From assembly GCA_017938245.1 (NCBI GenBank), contig JAGBBX010000024.1, positions 1 to 47,049 on the forward strand: a stretch of DNA of 47,049 nt. Direction: 5' to 3'. Within the stretch, counting starts at the first letter, position 1. Every line of letters begins with the position of its first letter. The DNA comes from Bacteroidaceae bacterium (GTDB lineage Bacteria > Bacteroidota > Bacteroidia > Bacteroidales > Bacteroidaceae). The notes beneath the pieces were generated by a model. That model had not been told where the DNA came from. It worked only from the letters and a program-made list of their open reading frames with translations, and searched no databases. The position numbers were made by a program, and so were the translations under genes. This document shows positions 7,645 through 16,642 of the stretch, one piece after another.

Positions 7645-9516
7645 TTAGTTCTGTGATACAGATGAAGACTGCTTGTAAACAGGATTCTGACCCAAGAGAG
7701 GATTCACATTAAGCTCGCTCTTTGCAATGGGGAAGAAGAGTGAGTTCATTGTGCTCAATTTCTTCTTTACAGCACTTGCACCACCACCCTCGATCTTTGC
7801 AGATACGAGTGTAGATACCTCGTTTGTAGTATTGGTGCGAAGAGCAAGGCGAACAAGGTCGTACCAACGTTTACCCTCGAAAGCAAGCTCACGAGCACGC
7901 TCGTTAAGTACCAACTCGCCGATAGCAGTCTTTGTCGAGAACGACTCCTTAGCGAGCTCCTCATCCTCTGACATCAAAGAGCGGTTGTTAACAGCCTGCA
8001 CAAGGTCGAATGCCTGTGAGAGAATCTCCATATCCTCGGTATCGGCAGCAGGTGTCTCGGTTGAGATAAGCTGAACGAGAGCCTCGGCCTTCATAAGCAT
8101 AACATCGGTCTGACGATAGATAATCCAGTTAGCATCGAATGTCTTACCCGCCTCGCGGTAACCACCACGGTTGCTACCGGGCGAACTTGCCGATGAATAC
8201 TTGGCGATACCAACCTCGCTTGATGCTGGCGAAGAGTTATCTGTCGAATTAGAACCAAGCTCGGCTGTTGCTGTGTTAGAGTAAGCACGGAAGTCCATAT
8301 CGTGGTAAATCATCTCGGTGTTGGTCTTTGCACCTGCAATCCAGGGTTTGGCTACACAGAGAACACCCTGACCTTCGTTTTTGTGAATACCATAGAGACC
8401 GGAAACACCTCTATTACCGTTAGAGCTGTTCTCGGTACCGTCGAACACAAGTTCGAAAATAACCTCACCGTGTGAAGCGAGCAATGTTACATCTTTAAGC
8501 TCACCGAAAATCTTGTTATAAGCCGCAGATGCCTTGCGAGCAATATCAGCCTGATTGTTCTCGATAAGATAGTAGGGATTCTTCTCGAGGTCGACCTTAC
8601 CCAAAGCAGGGTTACCCTCGTACATCTCGGTCATACGTGTATGCAGGTCGTTAAGAACGGCATCACACTCTGCAATAGCCTGACGATAGTAGTATTCGGG
8701 AGTATTTACAGGTACGGTGCAATCGAGAATAAGTTCGGTAGAGTCTTTTCTGGCGAGTTTCTCTTCGTAACCATTCTCGGCATAGTAGGCGGCAAAAGCA
8801 GCCTGCCACAAGTTAACATCAGCCTTCATTGCACGAACTGCATTACGTGTAACACGTCCGTAGTTGTAAAGTGCCGTACTGTTGGGGAAACCTCCCGAGC
8901 GCATTACAAGGCTCTCGGCACGATTAAGGTCGTTCATAATACTGTCGAGTGCTACCATAGGATGAACCTGAGGATAGTCAATCAACTCGCCATCGTTAAC
9001 CGATGCTTTGTAAGCGAGAGGAATGCAGCGGAATGTACGCAACAGGTAGAAGTGAGAGAGAGCACGTATTGCATACATCTCACCGAGTACGATATTAAGG
9101 TCGCCCTCGGTAAAGTCGGGGTCACGCTCAACTACCTCGGGAGCAAACTCAAGAACCATATTGGCATCGTTGATAGCCTGATAGAATTCGCTCCAAGTAC
9201 AATATGAGTTATTATCCTGAAGGTTGGCCTCTACGATATATTTATAAGTATTTGAAGAGTTGTTACGTACTGCAATCTGGTCGCCGCGAAGGTCGCCCCA
9301 GATAATCATTCGCTCAATGGCTGCTGTACTCTGAAGACGCTGATAGCAGGTAGCCAACATACCGTTGACGTCCTCGGCTGTCTGCCAATAATTCTCGTGA
9401 ATGACAGAGTTGGTCGGATAGATTGTAAGGAAGTCGGTACAAGAGGTAAGCATAGTACCGCAACCGAGCGCAACCGTCAAAAGAGATGCTTTGAATATAT
9501 TTTTTATCTTTTTCAT
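7645..9516 (-). CDS. SusD/RagB-family nutrient-binding outer-membrane lipoprotein (proximal pair)
   Basis: A 623-residue SusD-like lipoprotein with lipobox MLTSC (Cys26) followed by TDFLTIYPTN, a very common SusD start. The N-terminal SusD-like domain carries YWQTAEDVNGMLATCYQRL and EMYAIRALSHFYLLRTF. The C-terminal RagB/SusD domain carries LNERARELAFEGKRWYDLVRLA and a late LFPIAKSELNVNP, the classic family ending. It lies 19 bases after the proximal susC-like gene, as expected for a co-expressed SusC-SusD pair forming a hinged-lid importer. It is only distantly similar to the distal SusD at 330-2327, so the two pairs probably recognise different ligands or parts of one ligand. Substrate cannot be predicted from the sequence. 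Confidence 0.95.
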   Translation of the reverse strand: MKKIKNIFKASLLTVALGCGTMLTSCTDFLTIYPTNSVIHENYWQTAEDVNGMLATCYQRLQSTAAIERMIIWGDLRGDQIAVRNNSSNTYKYIVEANLQDNNSYCTWSEFYQAINDANMVLEFAPEVVERDPDFTEGDLNIVLGEMYAIRALSHFYLLRTFRCIPLAYKASVNDGELIDYPQVHPMVALDSIMNDLNRAESLVMRSGGFPNSTALYNYGRVTRNAVRAMKADVNLWQAAFAAYYAENGYEEKLARKDSTELILDCTVPVNTPEYYYRQAIAECDAVLNDLHTRMTEMYEGNPALGKVDLEKNPYYLIENNQADIARKASAAYNKIFGELKDVTLLASHGEVIFELVFDGTENSSNGNRGVSGLYGIHKNEGQGVLCVAKPWIAGAKTNTEMIYHDMDFRAYSNTATAELGSNSTDNSSPASSEVGIAKYSSASSPGSNRGGYREAGKTFDANWIIYRQTDVMLMKAEALVQLISTETPAADTEDMEILSQAFDLVQAVNNRSLMSEDEELAKESFSTKTAIGELVLNERARELAFEGKRWYDLVRLALRTNTTNEVSTLVSAKIEGGGASAVKKKLSTMNSLFFPIAKSELNVNPLLGQNPVYKQSSSVSQN

Positions 9517-9535
9517 ATTAATCCTCCTTATACTA

Positions 9536-12500
9536 TTAGAATCCTACAGAGAGAGAAAGTGTGTATGAGCGTGAACGCGGTGTCTTTGAGTTGTCGTATG
9601 CACGACCCCAAGCACCTGCCTTTACCTCGGGGTCAAGACCTGTGTAGCTGCTCCAGAAGCAGAGGTTGTCGGCCGAAGCATAGAGTGTAAGGCTCTCGAG
9701 ACCCAATTTCTCCTTTAACCACTTCTTATCGAATGCGTAAGAAGCCTGTACGTAAGAGAGACGCAGATAAGAAGCATCCTCTACATAACGGTCGCTACCG
9801 AGGAAGTTATAACCTGTGTTGTAAAGAGCGCGGGGAATCTCGGTGATATCACCCTCTTTGCGCCAACGCCAGTTAACAGCCTTACTCTGGTTGAGGTTAC
9901 CGTACATATTCTCGATATCCATGCGTGCCGAGTTGATTACGTCAACATCGATACGATAAGAGAAGTTGGTCTTAAGAGTAAACTTCTTGTATGCGAATGT
10001 GAAACCGAAACCTCCCTGTGCTTTGGGGTTAGAGTTACCAAGGTAAACAAGGTCGAGCTCGTTGATGTTACCGTCGTGGTTAACATCCTCGTAGATAGCG
10101 TCACCACCGGTGAACTTATAGGTTGATGTACCGCTCTCGGTGTCGTAGTTGAATACCATCTGCTTGGGAGTACCATCGGCATTGTAAACAACCTTACCTT
10201 CGGCGTCGTAAACGATAGGACAGGTACCGTTGCGTCCGGCCTCAGCCTCGGCGATAGCCTTCTCCCAGTTCTTGTAGCTGTAACGGTAAACACCTTTGTA
10301 GCGGAAACCATAGATTGAAGCCAAGGGGTTACCAATCTGGATACGACCAAGATATGATTTGTTAGCAAAGTCGTACTCGGGGTTGTTGTTGCTGAGGACA
10401 CTCTGCTCCATCTCCTTAACCTCGTTGAAGTTCTGACCAACGTTGAAGTAAGCGCTGAAAGAGAAGTCTTTGAATACCTTCAGACGGTTGATGTTGAAGT
10501 TAAGCTCCCAACCCGAGTTTTCGACAGCACCTGTGTTCTTATAAGCAAGGCTGCTGTAACCCGAAGAGGTAGGAATACTGTAGTTAGACATCAACTGGTC
10601 GTATGTTGTACTGAGGTAGTAGTTGAATGAACCTGTAAATACATCGTTGAAGAAACCGAAGTCAGAACCGATGTTGAACTCGCGTTTATCAGAAGCACGA
10701 AGGTCACTCATACGGATACCGCCGGGACGGAAACCTGTGATGTCGATGTAGCTGCCGTTAGGAGTATATGTTGTGTACATAAGGTACTCCTGACCGGGAG
10801 TGTTACCTGCCCATCCGTAGCTGGGACGGATAGAGAACATCGATAGGACGGGCTTTGCCCACTCCATCCAAGGCTCGTCTGAAATATTCCAACGTCCCGA
10901 GATTGAGGGGAATACAGTCCATTTTCTGTCGTCACCAAACTGTGTGTGACCCTCGGCGCGTACAGCAAAACCAAGGACATACTTAGAATCGTATGAGTAG
11001 TGAGCCTGATATGTTGCATTCAAACTGCGTGACTGACCCTTAGAAGTACTACCTGTTGAGAGGTAAGAACCAAGAGTGGTACTGTTAAGACCATTGGGCA
11101 AACCGTATGTTACCTGGTTCTGTGTTGTACTTGTACTTGTATTCATCTCGAACTGTCCCGACATTGTAAGATAGTGCTTGCTGCTGCCAAGATAGGGAGT
11201 GAAAATAAGGTTGTGACGTGTTGTAAACTGCAAGCTCTTGCTATCATACATAGAGGCTGTGTTCACATCCGATGCCGACCAATCGCTGTTGGTAAGAGCA
11301 GCAGGAAGGTAGCTCGATGATGAAAGTGTAGCTGCGTTCATATAAACAAGACCGCGGTACTTGAGCTGTGTCTCATCGTCCTCGAGACCCAAGAGGTTGT
11401 ATTCCAATGTAATCTGAGGGCTGATACTGTAGCTCTCCTGGTCGTTCTTAGCAAGGTGAGCAAGAGCAACGGGATTCTTCATACTCTTCTGGTCACTATC
11501 GAAGATAGACGAACCGGTCTTAAGCATCTTATAGTAATCGGGAGTGTTGTTACCAAAACGATCCTGATACCAAATGCTCATATTAGGCATCTTGTTCTGT
11601 GCGATATAAAGAAGGTCGGAGTAGTTCTTCTGGTTGTTTGTGTAAGAGAACGCAAACTCTGTCATAACCTTGATACGGTCTGATACATAGTAGTCAAGAG
11701 CCAAACGAGATGAGTAGGTCTCAAGGTACTGCTTGATGATGGTACCGGTCTCGTTTGTATAAGAACCTGAGATACGGAATACGGCTTTCTCACCACCACC
11801 GGTAAGGTTCACACTATACTCGTTACGATAACCGTGCTTTGTAACCTGATCTACCCAGTCGGTGTTCTCGTTGAAGTTCTCGTACTGGTCGAAGTTGGGA
11901 TCATAGTTAAGCTCGGGGAAGTCCGAAGCTGCTGCATTCTGCTGGGGGTTGAAGTGAGACTCCTTAAGCAACATTGTATACTCGTCACCATTGAGGAGGT
12001 TCATACCCTGAGGAATCCATTTATCCTTGAACTTTACAGAGAAGTTAACGCGTGTAGCACCACGGTGACCGCGCTTTGTCTTAATCTTGATTACACCATT
12101 CGCACCGCGAGAACCCCACACTGCACAAGAGGCAGCATCCTTGAGAACCTCGATGCTCTCGATATCGTCGGGGTTAACCGAAAGAAGCTCCGAGAACTGG
12201 TCGTTGTCGAGACGTGTGTAGTCGAAAGACTCACCCTGGTCGGCAGGCATCTCGAAGATATTGTCGTTAACGACGATAAGAGGCTCGGCATTACCGTTGA
12301 TGGTTGAGGTACCACGCAAACGCATCTGAGTACCGGAACCAAGGTCACCGCTGCTGAATACGACGTCAAGACCGGCAATCTGTCCCTGAAGTGCCTCGTC
12401 GACCGAAGCAAATGAGAGACCGTCCATCTCGCTCATCTCGAATTTCTGAGTAGCCGATGATACCTCACGCTCAGGAATATCGAGTGCACCACTCTGACGA

Positions 12501-12850
12501 CGAGGTTTAGCTGTGATGACAACCTCCTCAATGATATTGTCCTCGACCATCTTAATATTGAATACAGTGCGCGAACCAATCTCGAGTTTCTGGGTTTTGT
12601 AACCGATGTACGAAACCTCGAGGCGGTTGCTTGTGTTCTTAACAACCATAGAGAAGTTACCCTCCATATCGGTGATGGTAGCCTCGATAATACGGTCGCT
12701 ATTGTCGCGCTCGGTTACGTTAACCATCATAAGCGGACCCTCGGAATCACTGAAAACTTTTCCGGAAATACGTGCACTCTTCTGTGCAAAGGCCGATGTA
12801 CCAACCAGGCAGCAGAGAGCAAGCAACATTAAATGTTTTATCTTTATCAT
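9536..12850 (-). CDS. SusC/RagA-family TonB-dependent transporter (proximal pair)
   Basis: A 1104-residue canonical SusC-like transporter. Features in order: signal peptide ending TSAFAQ; N-terminal carboxypeptidase-regulatory-like domain (ISGKVFSDSEGPLMMVNV to YIGYKTQKLEI, about 28-105); TonB-box-like EEVVITA near residue 110; plug with GLDVVFSSGDLGSGTQMRLR and SIEVLKDAASCAVWGSRGAN; and a 22-strand-type barrel ending in SYTLSLSVGF. Unlike the distal SusC (2402-5644), it has a normal TonB box and plug signature. It follows the giant FAS1 lipoprotein gene by 11 bases and precedes susD by 19, so the gene order is FAS1-SusC-SusD. It is expected to import a ligand bound by SusD and perhaps by the FAS1 protein, using TonB-ExbBD energy. 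Confidence 0.96.
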   Translation of the reverse strand: MIKIKHLMLLALCCLVGTSAFAQKSARISGKVFSDSEGPLMMVNVTERDNSDRIIEATITDMEGNFSMVVKNTSNRLEVSYIGYKTQKLEIGSRTVFNIKMVEDNIIEEVVITAKPRRQSGALDIPEREVSSATQKFEMSEMDGLSFASVDEALQGQIAGLDVVFSSGDLGSGTQMRLRGTSTINGNAEPLIVVNDNIFEMPADQGESFDYTRLDNDQFSELLSVNPDDIESIEVLKDAASCAVWGSRGANGVIKIKTKRGHRGATRVNFSVKFKDKWIPQGMNLLNGDEYTMLLKESHFNPQQNAAASDFPELNYDPNFDQYENFNENTDWVDQVTKHGYRNEYSVNLTGGGEKAVFRISGSYTNETGTIIKQYLETYSSRLALDYYVSDRIKVMTEFAFSYTNNQKNYSDLLYIAQNKMPNMSIWYQDRFGNNTPDYYKMLKTGSSIFDSDQKSMKNPVALAHLAKNDQESYSISPQITLEYNLLGLEDDETQLKYRGLVYMNAATLSSSSYLPAALTNSDWSASDVNTASMYDSKSLQFTTRHNLIFTPYLGSSKHYLTMSGQFEMNTSTSTTQNQVTYGLPNGLNSTTLGSYLSTGSTSKGQSRSLNATYQAHYSYDSKYVLGFAVRAEGHTQFGDDRKWTVFPSISGRWNISDEPWMEWAKPVLSMFSIRPSYGWAGNTPGQEYLMYTTYTPNGSYIDITGFRPGGIRMSDLRASDKREFNIGSDFGFFNDVFTGSFNYYLSTTYDQLMSNYSIPTSSGYSSLAYKNTGAVENSGWELNFNINRLKVFKDFSFSAYFNVGQNFNEVKEMEQSVLSNNNPEYDFANKSYLGRIQIGNPLASIYGFRYKGVYRYSYKNWEKAIAEAEAGRNGTCPIVYDAEGKVVYNADGTPKQMVFNYDTESGTSTYKFTGGDAIYEDVNHDGNINELDLVYLGNSNPKAQGGFGFTFAYKKFTLKTNFSYRIDVDVINSARMDIENMYGNLNQSKAVNWRWRKEGDITEIPRALYNTGYNFLGSDRYVEDASYLRLSYVQASYAFDKKWLKEKLGLESLTLYASADNLCFWSSYTGLDPEVKAGAWGRAYDNSKTPRSRSYTLSLSVGF

Positions 12851-12861
12851 GGCGTTTATCT

Positions 12862-15800
12862 TTATTTCTCAATTAATGTACCATCGTTATTGTACCAAAC
12901 CTGAGGCTCGGTGTACTCTTTGCCGTCAGCATCCTTGTAGTTACCCTGTGCGTCAGCCCATTTGTACTCATATCTCATAGTCTTACCTACCTTTATGGCA
13001 ATCTCAAGAACACGAGCGCCATCACTTGTGATAAGAATCTTATTGCCACCCTCGTCAAGTACATACTCCTCCATATTCATATTATCGGTAGAGCCTGCAA
13101 TAGGTTGCATAAGGTAAGCAACACGTTTATAGGTATCGTAACCCTCCTCATCTGTTACAACGATATTGTTGCGGAAACCTACAAGGTACTTGCCATCGAC
13201 AAAGCCCTTACCACCGGCAACAGTCATTGTATCAATGAATTCACCGGCATCGGCATAGCGACGGAACTTGCCATCGTAACCAAGAACACCTGCATTCAAG
13301 AGAGCCTTATCGACCTGATGAAGCACAGCGAATGATGATGTCTCGATACTGTGACCGAACTTAGAAGAGTTGATTGCTGTTGCACCCTTACAGTACATAA
13401 GCATATCACGTGTCATAATGTTCCAAGTCTTACCCTCCTCGCCTGCACGGTTAAGTACAGTAACTACTCGACCAAGGTCATCGGTAACCTGAAGAGTTCT
13501 CTGAGTATTACCAACTGTTGAATTTGTTGACTCAACAACTGTCTCGAAGAATCGACCTGTCTCCTCATCAATGGCGGCTGTCTCGAAACGTGCCGAAGGC
13601 GATGTCTCACCTGCCGATGTAATTGAGAAGTCTTTGTTATCGACGTAAACCGAGTTGTCCTGGAAGTGGTAACGAGCGAACTTATTGATAAGACGAACAT
13701 TAGCCAATACCTTACCGGTCTTGTCAACACCGCCTACAGTGTCGGCGAGCTCGGCCTGAAGCTGCTCCCAAGTGGGAAGACCCATCTTATAAGCCTCGTC
13801 TATAGCCTCGTCTGTGGGAACATATACTGTGTAGTGATATGTGCTGAAGAAAGGCACTGTATAGTCGCGAGGAATACCCGAACCCATTGTAGAGTTGGTC
13901 TTACCATAGAATACTGCGTAACGGGGCAGTGTATCTCTCTGCAACTTAACCGAGTCGATAGAGGGATAAATCTTACGGAAGAAAGAGATAAGATCTTCGT
14001 CCTCGGGACCGTTACATACATTGTAGAACTTTGTAAATGAAGAACCGCTGTAAGCAGTTGCAGGATCTAGTTTATAGTAAACGGTCTGTGTGGGAGGTGT
14101 AGGAATACCTGAAGCAAAATCGCTCTGCTCGTCGCTATATGTACAATATGTAACACCGTTATCCTCGGGGTAGCGTGTGAGAACCTTTACCGACTTGCCA
14201 TTCTCGAGTTGCTCACCACCATAGAATACCATACTCTCGGCTGTAGGATTGCCGTGTGCATCTTTAAGTGCAGGGTTGAAATCGCACTTGATTGTTCCGT
14301 AACCCTTAGAGAGATAGTATTTGTTACCATCCTCAACGTCACCTACTATAATAAGGTATTCGAGAAGGTCGGTCATACGGTTATAAAGGAAGCCTGCGGG
14401 CGAGCCGGCACCACCGGGAGCACCCCAACCATAGTTGAACGATACTCGATCGACACCATTGAGTGATGTGTTAACCGATGTACCCTCGACTGCATAGTTT
14501 GCGATAGAGTCTCCCACCTCGTATGTTACGGGGTCGAATGTATAACGCTTTGCCCAAATCTTTGCAGCAAGGTTTGTACCGTTACGATACTTGTTGTCGT
14601 AGTAGAACTTGTATACGATAGGACCATCCGAAGCGATTGTAACGGGGTCGTAGTATACAAAGTACTCATCATCGGGAACAATGAAACTATATGTTGCATC
14701 CATAGCCTTGAGGTAAGAGTTGTAACCAAGAGTCTGGATAGCAGCACGCATAATTGTCATATTGGTCATTGTGAGAGGAGGTGCAGAAACAGCACGGTAG
14801 TCTACCGGACCAAATACCTGATTAAGGATATAGATAACACCATTGTTTGCAACAACGCACTCGTCGACGTGAGCGGGAGTTACACCCATAATCTCGGTTC
14901 CGTCATTGTAAACCTGGTCGAACTTACTGGGAACTGAAGTAGAGAATGTGGGAAGCATCAAGTTGTTGATGAACGATGCTACAATGTTATTAGGAATACT
15001 GTCAAGTGCAGGAATGATTGCTGTATAATCGGTCTCATCGTCGCTAACCTGGAAATCGGGAGCGTATGTATCGACAAGGAACTTACCTGCACCACGCGCA
15101 AAGTACTCGAATACGTGCTCGTCCTTGGGAACAAGCATTGCTGCCATATCACCCTCGGCTGCGGCAGAACCCTGACGGTAGGTATTCCAACCCGGGTCGA
15201 AAGTAAGAGTAGGAATTGTAGTCTTCTCCTGGTCTGTCACTGCCTCAGAAGCGTGGTTCTTCACCTTGAAGAGAGGACGAGCCTCGGAACGGTTGAGGTA
15301 ACGCAATACAAACACGCTATCGGGGTCATCGGTATTATCGTTTACATAATTATATGTTGCACTTAGTGAAGCGTCGTAGATAGGAGCGCTGAAACGGTCG
15401 AGCATATAGCTGAACAGTTTTGTATCCTTGTGACGACGAAGCTCCTCGGCCATATTCGAAGGAGGAACAAGAACACCGTCCATACGATAAACATAACCGT
15501 TCTTACAGGTAATTGTAAGAGTGTCATCCGAGTACTCACCAAAGTCGATACCACTTGCAAGCACCTGATTCTGATAAATGAAGGCCTCGTCACCCGAACG
15601 ATGAAGAGTCAAAGAATCGGCATTGAAGAATACATTGATATCGAGAGCAGTAATGCTCTTAGCCTTCATATACTCGCGTAAGAAGTGTACCATCATAGGG
15701 TCGGTACCATCGGTAGCAAGCAAAAGGCCCTTGTCACGGAAACTATCCCAGTGAGCATTGCTCACGGGAAGCATCTCGGGAGTAAAGTAAGGAATTGAGT

Positions 15801-16275
15801 CTACCGCCTGTGAAGATGTGAGACGACGCAAGCACGAACCCTCAACAGGAGGATTACCGGGAAGGCTCGACATCATATCAAGCAAGTAAGCATTGTCCAG
15901 CATAGAGCTGTAGAGAAGAATCTTCATCTGAGCTTTTGAAAGTTCACTGAAGCTCTTTACTCCCCAACGGTTATTCTGGAAGAATTTCTCGAATGCTGCA
16001 TCATCGGCAACAAATACGGTCTTACTACCGGTGCTGGCAAGTACGTCGGTGTAACCGAGACTGTCAATAATAGCAGTGTAATAGTTGTAGGTACGCGCAC
16101 CCTTCTCCTGTTTCAAGAAGTCGTAAATGCTGGCACCCAACCACGACGGCTCTTCGTCATCATACGGATAATCGTCAAACTCGTCGACACAAGACTGCAT
16201 AATGCTGCCGGTAAAAAGCACACACAGCGAGACGAACGCTACGCGGCCAAATTTACTTAAACGGTGTTTTAACAT
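12862..16275 (-). CDS. Giant multi-FAS1 (fasciclin) lipoprotein, first gene of the SusCD operon
   Basis: An 1137-residue lipoprotein with lipobox SIMQSC (Cys29) followed by an acidic stretch (VDEFDDYPYDDEE) that resembles a surface lipoprotein export signal. At least three and probably four FAS1-like units can be read. The first (about 45-275) has SKTVFVADDAAFEKFF and NGYVYRMDGVLVPP. The second ends NGVIYILNQVFGPVDY. The third contains YSFIVPDDEYFVYYDP. The fourth contains YTVYVPTDEAIDEAY and ANVRLINKFARYHFQ. It is far longer than usual fasciclin proteins. It is the promoter-proximal gene and would be made in highest amount, which suggests a surface adhesion or ligand-capturing role for the downstream SusCD importers; this is inferred. 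A consensus-like promoter lies about 80-110 bases upstream. Confidence 0.85.
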   Translation of the reverse strand: MLKHRLSKFGRVAFVSLCVLFTGSIMQSCVDEFDDYPYDDEEPSWLGASIYDFLKQEKGARTYNYYTAIIDSLGYTDVLASTGSKTVFVADDAAFEKFFQNNRWGVKSFSELSKAQMKILLYSSMLDNAYLLDMMSSLPGNPPVEGSCLRRLTSSQAVDSIPYFTPEMLPVSNAHWDSFRDKGLLLATDGTDPMMVHFLREYMKAKSITALDINVFFNADSLTLHRSGDEAFIYQNQVLASGIDFGEYSDDTLTITCKNGYVYRMDGVLVPPSNMAEELRRHKDTKLFSYMLDRFSAPIYDASLSATYNYVNDNTDDPDSVFVLRYLNRSEARPLFKVKNHASEAVTDQEKTTIPTLTFDPGWNTYRQGSAAAEGDMAAMLVPKDEHVFEYFARGAGKFLVDTYAPDFQVSDDETDYTAIIPALDSIPNNIVASFINNLMLPTFSTSVPSKFDQVYNDGTEIMGVTPAHVDECVVANNGVIYILNQVFGPVDYRAVSAPPLTMTNMTIMRAAIQTLGYNSYLKAMDATYSFIVPDDEYFVYYDPVTIASDGPIVYKFYYDNKYRNGTNLAAKIWAKRYTFDPVTYEVGDSIANYAVEGTSVNTSLNGVDRVSFNYGWGAPGGAGSPAGFLYNRMTDLLEYLIIVGDVEDGNKYYLSKGYGTIKCDFNPALKDAHGNPTAESMVFYGGEQLENGKSVKVLTRYPEDNGVTYCTYSDEQSDFASGIPTPPTQTVYYKLDPATAYSGSSFTKFYNVCNGPEDEDLISFFRKIYPSIDSVKLQRDTLPRYAVFYGKTNSTMGSGIPRDYTVPFFSTYHYTVYVPTDEAIDEAYKMGLPTWEQLQAELADTVGGVDKTGKVLANVRLINKFARYHFQDNSVYVDNKDFSITSAGETSPSARFETAAIDEETGRFFETVVESTNSTVGNTQRTLQVTDDLGRVVTVLNRAGEEGKTWNIMTRDMLMYCKGATAINSSKFGHSIETSSFAVLHQVDKALLNAGVLGYDGKFRRYADAGEFIDTMTVAGGKGFVDGKYLVGFRNNIVVTDEEGYDTYKRVAYLMQPIAGSTDNMNMEEYVLDEGGNKILITSDGARVLEIAIKVGKTMRYEYKWADAQGNYKDADGKEYTEPQVWYNNDGTLIEK

Positions 16276-16356
16276 AAATATAAATTTTATAATTAATTAG
16301 AATTTTTCACAATTCATCACATCACAATGTCACACAATAAGGCACTATGTAACGCG

Positions 16357-16387
16357 CAAAAATAACTCTTTTCAATTAATGTTCAAA
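16357..16387 (-). promoter_or_regulatory. Bacteroidetes-type promoter of the FAS1-SusCD operon
   Basis: On the minus strand a -33-type TTTG (16387-16384) is followed by exactly 19 bases and a -7 box TATTTTTG (16364-16357). This fits the Bacteroidetes primary-sigma pattern TTTG-N19-21-TAnnTTTG. It lies about 82 bases upstream of the giant FAS1 gene start, with no gene between. The match is by eye; the start point itself is inferred. Confidence 0.6.
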
Positions 16388-16581
16388 TAAAATTCATTAA
16401 ATTTATCGATAGGATGCTTTTTTTTCTTTCAACAGGCTCTAAAAAAGTGAAAAATAGATGTTTTTCCACGAAAAAAGTTTTTTTATTTATTTTAAATACA
16501 CATTATATTTTTTTAATATTTTCATCCTGAATATAAGGCTACCACCCCAATTAGATTATCAAAAAACGATGTATACAAATA

Positions 16582-16621
16582 TTTTGCGGCGGCTGCTGCA
16601 AACGCAACAACCGCCACAAAA
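16582..16621 (-). terminator. Intrinsic terminator after the PD40/CxxCH gene
   Basis: Read on the minus strand, 16621-16604 pairs with 16599-16582 as an 18-pair stem (TTTTGTGGCGG... with ...CCGCCGCAAAA) with three G-U wobbles and a GTTT loop. It begins 22 bases past the stop codon of the PD40 gene and is followed by a T/A-rich stretch. It separates the DUF6057/PD40 unit from the SusCD operon. Confidence 0.75.
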
Positions 16622-16642
16622 CAACATCACATAATCTCGAAA

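Larger units (their letters stand above)
16276..16642. other. AT-rich intergenic region: operon promoter and upstream terminator
   Basis: There is no gene in these 367 bases. The left part holds the promoter-like site of the FAS1-SusCD operon (16357-16387) and an AT-rich 5' leader of about 75-80 bases. The right part holds the terminator of the PD40 gene (16582-16621). The middle is very T/A-rich with no further structure that I can name. I saw no ECF-sigma or hybrid two-component regulator gene nearby. Confidence 0.7.

Noticed and set aside
330-16275. Recent tandem duplication of the FAS1-SusC-SusD triplet
   Set aside because: The paired proteins differ strongly in length and sequence (for example FAS1 proteins of 1137 and 632 residues, and different SusC plugs), so any duplication is ancient, or the two triplets were assembled independently.
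330-16275. Classic polysaccharide utilisation locus
   Set aside because: No glycoside hydrolase, polysaccharide lyase, sulfatase, hybrid two-component sensor or ECF sigma/anti-sigma pair lies in or beside the SusCD operon within the window. The mannosidase operon is 6 kb away on the other strand and separated by housekeeping genes.
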